From Candidatus Wallbacteria bacterium (GTDB taxonomy: Bacteria > Muiribacteriota > JAQTZZ01), in NCBI GenBank assembly GCA_028687545.1, contig JAQTZZ010000036.1:1-37692 (forward strand): a stretch of DNA of 37,692 bases. The letters run 5' to 3'. Below, piece after piece: positions 33,542 through 37,692 of this stretch. The first letter of the stretch is position 1. Each line of letters begins with the position of its first letter. Below the pieces are notes generated by a model that was given only the letters and a program-made list of their open reading frames with translations, searched no databases and was not told the DNA's origin. The position numbers and the translations under genes are program-made.

Positions 33542-34162
33542 TCATTTCCCTGCGCTGATCCTGCCCACTCCTGTAACGCTCTTTTTCACGGTAACCGGAT
33601 TTCCGTAATATACCACTTTCCCGGCTCCGGACAGCGAAACTGTCAGCGAGTTATCAGCGAAAACCGTAGTCTTGCCTGCTCCGCTCAGGTTGATCTCCAC
33701 GTCTCTTGCTTTGAGTTCCCTGGCTTCAAGATTGGCTGCGCCTGAGATCACAGCCTTGACTCTGGGGCTTTCACCGCGGCATTTGATTTTCGCAGCGCCT
33801 GAAACTGAAAACTCTATGTCTCCATCGAGCTTGTCAAACAGTCCGCTGCACGCTCCGGAAATTTCCACCAGGGATAAAGTACGGCTTCTGATCTTCACGT
33901 TAAGCCCGTCACTTGGATTCAACGACTGGGTATGATCCAGGATCAATGTGCTGTTCCTCACTTCGCAGCGGATATATTCCAGCAGGTTCTCATCAGTCGT
34001 GATTTCAGCTTCACAGGTTTCGGATTTAAGATAAGAGATGTTGAAAACACCACCCACCTGGATTGCAGTGAATTCATCCAGTTTGTACCCTGTCTTTCCG
34101 ATCCTGCCGTTTCCTTCAACGCTGTTTCTGATTTTCCCGATCAGTTTTTTAAGTATACCCAT
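33542..34162 (-). CDS. DUF2807 (GIN-domain) beta-helical protein
   Basis: This encodes 206 residues. GGAGG lies seven nt before ATG 34162. The body from ~residue 28 shows the repeating strand-turn pattern of the DUF2807/DUF4097 adhesin-head family: FTAIQVGGVFNISYL, VEISGACSGLFDKLDGDIEF, SVSGAAKIKC, VISGAANLEA, NLSGAGKTTV, SLSGAGKVVYYGNP and SVTGVGRIS. The repeated SGA/SGAG turns stack into a right-handed beta-solenoid. There is no signal peptide: the N-terminus (MGILKKLIGKIRNSV) is a short amphipathic basic helix, reminiscent of membrane-binding helices. Related beta-solenoid (Toastrack-like) domains occur in PspC-linked envelope-stress systems in other bacteria; a link with the PspA-like gene here is inference. 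It follows the MFS gene by 34 nt and is probably co-transcribed. Confidence 0.85.
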   Translation of the reverse strand: MGILKKLIGKIRNSVEGNGRIGKTGYKLDEFTAIQVGGVFNISYLKSETCEAEITTDENLLEYIRCEVRNSTLILDHTQSLNPSDGLNVKIRSRTLSLVEISGACSGLFDKLDGDIEFSVSGAAKIKCRGESPRVKAVISGAANLEARELKARDVEINLSGAGKTTVFADNSLTVSLSGAGKVVYYGNPVTVKKSVTGVGRISAGK

Positions 34163-34196
34163 TTTTTCCTCCAGTCTGATTATAATGTTTTACCAT

Positions 34197-35492
34197 CTAC
34201 TTAAGCCGTTCTTTCTTTGATTTGGGGAAAAGCGGTACTGTCTGCATGAACGAGGCTTCATCTTCCAGAATGAATCGCTCTTCCTTGCCGTTGAATGCCC
34301 ACCAGTAACATAAAATCGAAAGCAGATAGCTCACAATCGTGATGTAGAGCGGAAGGTCGTAGAGTTTCAGTTCCTGGCAGCGGCCTGCGAAGTAGGCGGC
34401 AAAGCACCAGGTGATGTTCCAGGAAAAATTCTTGGCAGCTGAAAGGAACGGCCGTTCCTCTTTTTCGAAGCAGGCCATCGAAAAATGCTCCTGTACAGGC
34501 CCGGCCATGTTCATCAGCCCCATGCGCATGGCATAAGCCAGCATGATCAGCCAGAAGTTGCGGAAATAGATGATCATGCAGATGAACGGAACTGATAACA
34601 GCTGGGACACGGTGACTATGGACGTGGGCCGGAAATAACGGGTGAAATATGGATTGAGAAAGACGAAAAAGGCCATGGAAAGCTGGGCTGCGGTAAATAT
34701 TGCACTGATTTCCAGCAGAGAAAACTGGAATTTCTGTCTGAAATAAAGGTTGAACAGTGGCACCATCGCTCCTGCTCCGAAACCGACCAGAATATTAGGC
34801 AGTAAAAATTTGTTGAGCGTTTTCCAGTTTTTAAAATTTCTCATGTGTGTGAAAACATTGCCTTCCATCTCCACTGTCTGGGTCACCTTTCTCTTTCTGA
34901 TGAAACGAAACAAATAGGTTGAGATCAGAACAAAAAAAAGTGCTGTAATGATGGTAAGGTGCTGGGACCTGATCACTGACAATTGGAACTGCTCAGTCAG
35001 CCAGGTCGGATACAGCCCGGCCAGGAAGCTGGCCAGGGTTCCCACCAGGATCAGGATGCCGCCTTTGACGGAAAAGAAGTAATTGCGCATGGGCGGAGCC
35101 ACGATTTCCATGGTCAGCGGGCTCTGCAGAACGTTCATGATTGTGGAGCCAAGGCCGTGGATGGCGAAGAGAATCAGGATCAGATAATAATTTCCTGTGA
35201 ACAGGATCAGGATCAGGGCGAACAGGCTCACGAAATTAGCCATGATCACTGAAGTGCGGTATCCGAAATGCGGTATGTATGATGAAAACAGCAATGAGAC
35301 AATGGCTCCCACAAATGAAGCGACAGAGGTGATGGTGCCGATCTGCCCTTCCCTGAGCCCTATTTCCAGAAGGTACAGGTTGAAGATCACGCCGAAGATG
35401 CCGAAAGCGAAGTTGTAGAAACTCATGGACGAAAGATAGAGCTTGGCAGATGGTGATAGTTTTTTGAAATTAGCCAGTGTGGATTTAAGCAT
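34197..35492 (-). CDS. Major facilitator superfamily transporter
   Basis: This 431-residue integral membrane protein has about 12 hydrophobic segments in two halves separated by a charged loop (FIRKRKVTQTVEMEGN, ~residues 196-211), the MFS layout. The loop between TM2 and TM3 (YIPHFGYR) is a weak version of the G-x-x-x-D-R-x-G-R-R/K motif. Substrate cannot be predicted. The first residues (STLANFKKLSPSAKLYLSSM) are typical of MFS efflux proteins of the group-specific putative-permease kind. No ribosome site precedes ATG 35492; a TAAAAT hexamer ends six nt upstream, compatible with a leaderless message. It heads a likely operon with the DUF2807 gene and is divergent from PBP1C. Confidence 0.88.
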   Translation of the reverse strand: MLKSTLANFKKLSPSAKLYLSSMSFYNFAFGIFGVIFNLYLLEIGLREGQIGTITSVASFVGAIVSLLFSSYIPHFGYRTSVIMANFVSLFALILILFTGNYYLILILFAIHGLGSTIMNVLQSPLTMEIVAPPMRNYFFSVKGGILILVGTLASFLAGLYPTWLTEQFQLSVIRSQHLTIITALFFVLISTYLFRFIRKRKVTQTVEMEGNVFTHMRNFKNWKTLNKFLLPNILVGFGAGAMVPLFNLYFRQKFQFSLLEISAIFTAAQLSMAFFVFLNPYFTRYFRPTSIVTVSQLLSVPFICMIIYFRNFWLIMLAYAMRMGLMNMAGPVQEHFSMACFEKEERPFLSAAKNFSWNITWCFAAYFAGRCQELKLYDLPLYITIVSYLLSILCYWWAFNGKEERFILEDEASFMQTVPLFPKSKKERLK

Positions 35493-35498
35493 GAAGTA

Positions 35499-35504
35499 AT
35501 TTTA
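35499..35504 (-). promoter_or_regulatory. Possible -10 element for a leaderless MFS transcript
   Basis: On the minus strand TAAAAT ends six nt before ATG 35492, which has no Shine-Dalgarno sequence. No clear -35 is seen. Confidence 0.3.
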
Positions 35505-35575
35505 TCTGATTAAATTCGGGTGTCAATCAGTGGTGTTTTAAACTGTATTCCAGGCAATCGCTTGTAAACTGCAAG

Positions 35576-35602
35576 ATGTTAGTAAGTTGGTAAGTTAGTA
35601 GA
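35576..35602. repeat. Octamer repeat array (GTTRGTAN), single arm
   Basis: On the plus strand it reads GTTAGTAA, GTTGGTAA, GTTAGTAG in register. It lies between the divergent MFS and PBP1C genes, just upstream of the latter's putative -10. Confidence 0.65.
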
Positions 35603-35637
35603 TTTGTATGAAGGGAAATACAATTTTCAGCTGGTAG

Positions 35638-35643
35638 TATAAT
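35638..35643 (+). promoter_or_regulatory. Possible -10 element for a leaderless PBP1C transcript
   Basis: A perfect TATAAT ends six nt before ATG 35650. No Shine-Dalgarno sequence is present, and a start about 7 nt downstream would coincide with the start codon. The -35 region is not recognisable. Confidence 0.4.
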
Positions 35644-35649
35644 TGTTCA

Positions 35650-37692
35650 ATGCTTAATAAAATTCTCTTTACAGTCATGATACTGATGCTCGCCATCACA
35701 GCGGGCTTTCTGGCAACTCCCCTGCCCTCGCCTCTTTTCCCGGACGATTACAGTACTGTGATTCTGGATGAAAACGGAGGGATTCTTCGAGTCTATCTCA
35801 ACAGTCACGAGCAGTGGTGCTTTCCCTCAAGTCCGCTCCAGATCCCGGACAAACTTGTGCAGGCAGTTGTGAACTTCGAAGACCGCCGCTTTTTTTCCCA
35901 TCATGGCGTTGATCCGGGGGCAGTGCTTCGTGCAGTAAAGCAGAATCTGACCAGAACCAAACGTGTGAGCGGCGCCAGTACGATCACGATGCAGGTAGCC
36001 AGGCTGATGGTTCCCAAGGAACGCACAATTCCCCATAAAATCCTGGAAATGCTGCAGGCCTTGAAAATTGAACAGCGTTTGAATAAGGTTCAGATCCTGG
36101 CTACATATCTGGAACACGCTCCATATGGTGGAAACATCATTGGATATCGCGCAGCCTCCTGGAAATACTTTGGCAAATTTCCGGAAAAGCTTACCTGGGC
36201 TGAGGCTGCCACTCTGGCGGTGCTGCCCAACAGCCCGCGCCTGATCAATCCGGTATCAGACAGCAGAGGACTGCTTGAAAAACGCAACCGGCTGCTGAAA
36301 AGCCTGTATGGAAAAAATCTGTTTGATGAAAACACCTATCTGCTGGCGCTTTTAGAGCCTGTCCCGGCCGCACAGAAGCAGTTCCCTGTTTCAGCACCTC
36401 ATCTTTGCGACTGGCTGCACTCATGCTTTCCCGGCCAGACAGTGGCTACGACAATTGACCGGAACTTTCAGCAAAGCTGCACCAGTCTGGTCAGGGACTA
36501 TTCCGCTTTTCTGAATTCCAGGGGTATCAAGAACGCCTGCGTTCTGGTCGCGGAAACCGATTCAGGCAAAGTCAGGGCCTATGTCGGTTCGCAGAACTAT
36601 TTTGATATGGAACGGCAGGGCATGGTAGACGGCATCCGCTCCCCCCGTTCCACAGGATCGATCCTGAAACCTTTTCTTTATGCTCTGGCCATGGATCGGG
36701 GCATGCTGCTGCCTGACACGAAAATCCCTGACGTACCCACTCACTATGGCTCCTTCTCCCCTGCCAATGCAGACCTTACTTATCGGGGCATGGTCACTGT
36801 GCACGACAGCCTTACCATGTCCCTGAATGTGCCTGCAGTGATGCTGCTCGATTGCTACGGTGTGGAAGATTTTTATGGATTCCTGAAAAAAGCGGGGCTT
36901 AAAAATCTCTTCCGCACGCCGGACGAATATGGCCTTCCTCTTGTAATCGGAGGAGCTGAAGCAACGGTCTGGGACCTGGCTGCCATGTTTGCAGGGCTGG
37001 GAAATCTCGGCAATTTCCGGAAAATCAGCGTTCTGCAGGGAATCGAGGATACAGCGGAAAACAGGCTGATCTCACGCGGTGCCGCCTGGCTCACTCTCTT
37101 GATGCTGCAGGATGTAAACCGGCCCGGGGCTGAGAATTACTGGCATCAGTTCAGTTCGCAATGGCCGATCGCCTGGAAGACAGGAACCAGCTTTGGCTTC
37201 CGTGATGCCTGGGCCATCGGAGTCACACCCCAGTGGACAATCGCTGTCTGGGCAGGTAATTTTACCGGCGAAGGCAATCCTGAACTCTTCGGCGCCCGCT
37301 CTGCGGGACATCTGCTTTTCGACATTTTCAACACCCTGCCCAGAAACCCTTTCAGAATCTGGTTCGACAAACCTGAATCTTCCCTGCAGAGCCTTAAAAT
37401 CTGCCAGGACAGCGGGTATCTTGCCGGTCAGGATTGCCCTCAAACCGTGGAACGGGAAGCGCCGCTTTCCATGGACCATCTGAAGGTCTGCCCATATCAT
37501 CGCAAGGTGTTCCTGAACCCGGACCGCAGCGAAACAGTCTGCTCCCTCTGCTGGGGAACAAGCGGGGAAGTAAGTGAACAGTATCTTGTCTATCCGCCTG
37601 AGGTGGTGCAGTATCTGCGTGAAACCGGTGGAGCGCCTCACACCATTCCTTCTCACAGAAAATCATGCCCGTCTCTTGGTGCCTACAACCCG
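35650..37692 (+). CDS. pbpC: Penicillin-binding protein 1C, C-terminus cut by window edge
   Basis: 681 residues are visible, with the frame open to the last base. A signal-anchor TM (ILFTVMILMLAITAGFLA) is followed by a GT51 peptidoglycan glycosyltransferase domain: catalytic Glu in VNFEDRRFFSHHGVDPGAV, GASTITMQVARL, and LATYLEHAPYGGNIIGYRAA with YFGK. The transpeptidase domain has SxxK in STGSILKPF, SxN in TMSLNVPAV and KTG in WKTGTSFGFRDAWAIGV. The Cys-containing tail (KICQDSGYLAGQDCP; VCPYHRKVFL; YPPEVVQYLRETG) is characteristic of PbpC. The missing end should hold the BiPBP_C domain. PBP1C polymerises and may crosslink wall glycan in the periplasm and is genetically linked to alpha-2-macroglobulin in enterobacteria; here the A2M gene is ~9 kb away on the other strand. 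Confidence 0.95.
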   Translation, partial: MLNKILFTVMILMLAITAGFLATPLPSPLFPDDYSTVILDENGGILRVYLNSHEQWCFPSSPLQIPDKLVQAVVNFEDRRFFSHHGVDPGAVLRAVKQNLTRTKRVSGASTITMQVARLMVPKERTIPHKILEMLQALKIEQRLNKVQILATYLEHAPYGGNIIGYRAASWKYFGKFPEKLTWAEAATLAVLPNSPRLINPVSDSRGLLEKRNRLLKSLYGKNLFDENTYLLALLEPVPAAQKQFPVSAPHLCDWLHSCFPGQTVATTIDRNFQQSCTSLVRDYSAFLNSRGIKNACVLVAETDSGKVRAYVGSQNYFDMERQGMVDGIRSPRSTGSILKPFLYALAMDRGMLLPDTKIPDVPTHYGSFSPANADLTYRGMVTVHDSLTMSLNVPAVMLLDCYGVEDFYGFLKKAGLKNLFRTPDEYGLPLVIGGAEATVWDLAAMFAGLGNLGNFRKISVLQGIEDTAENRLISRGAAWLTLLMLQDVNRPGAENYWHQFSSQWPIAWKTGTSFGFRDAWAIGVTPQWTIAVWAGNFTGEGNPELFGARSAGHLLFDIFNTLPRNPFRIWFDKPESSLQSLKICQDSGYLAGQDCPQTVEREAPLSMDHLKVCPYHRKVFLNPDRSETVCSLCWGTSGEVSEQYLVYPPEVVQYLRETGGAPHTIPSHRKSCPSLGAYNP

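Overview
The window looks like chromosomal DNA of a Gram-negative (diderm) bacterium with moderate G+C. Evidence for two membranes: OmpA-type peptidoglycan-binding domains, a secretin-type STN-like domain, several lipobox lipoproteins, a penicillin-binding protein 1C homologue and a giant alpha-2-macroglobulin. I cannot assign a phylum from the sequence. There are no tRNA or rRNA genes, no CRISPR array and no prophage. Nearly every gene encodes an exported or membrane protein, so this is an envelope-centred region.

Layout. (1) 1-6422, minus strand: an envelope gene cluster. In transcription order it holds a secreted substrate-binding-protein/OmpA fusion, a membrane-anchored von Willebrand A protein, an inner-membrane-anchored second binding-protein/OmpA fusion, a two-TM coiled-coil protein, a small exported protein with an STN-like end, and a PspA/IM30-like coiled-coil protein cut by the window edge. 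The first three are tightly coupled. No ABC permease or ATPase accompanies them. This is the best candidate for a poorly described system. (2) 6560-7987, plus: RtcB RNA ligase, followed by a 56-nt perfect palindrome. (3) 8235-11983, minus: an ABC ATPase without permease, then a two-lipoprotein operon (TPR; carboxypeptidase-regulatory-like repeats plus beta-propeller). (4) 12112-17024, plus: two tandem paralogous family-5 peptide-binding lipoproteins and a subtilisin-like protease with its own sigma70-like promoter. (5) 17025-20886: a repeat-rich stretch with AlkD-like glycosylase, an unrecognised polytopic membrane protein and a REP-associated tyrosine transposase (RAYT), surrounded and invaded by at least eleven GTAG-hairpin repeats. 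(6) 20887-26835, minus: a 1982-aa alpha-2-macroglobulin with an intact C-x-E-Q thioester motif. (7) 27075-28929: two membrane proteins, one ending in a type II secretion pseudopilin-like domain. (8) 29028-33169, minus: two coupled DUF3857/transglutaminase-like proteins, the first with an intact catalytic triad and the second without. (9) 33256-33532: a 277-bp MITE-like element. (10) 33542-35492, minus: a DUF2807 protein and an MFS transporter. (11) 35650-end, plus: penicillin-binding protein 1C, cut by the right edge.

How the parts fit. The alpha-2-macroglobulin and PBP1C are a known partnership in other Gram-negatives (trap protease at a breach, repair the wall). Together with the PspA-like protein, the OmpA fusions and the DUF2807 protein they suggest a region devoted to envelope maintenance; this is inference. 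Superimposed on the genes are two dispersed repeat families: GTAG-headed hairpins (REP-like) and arrays of an 8-nt unit close to GTTRGTAN. Several genes end inside these repeats and use them for their stop codons.
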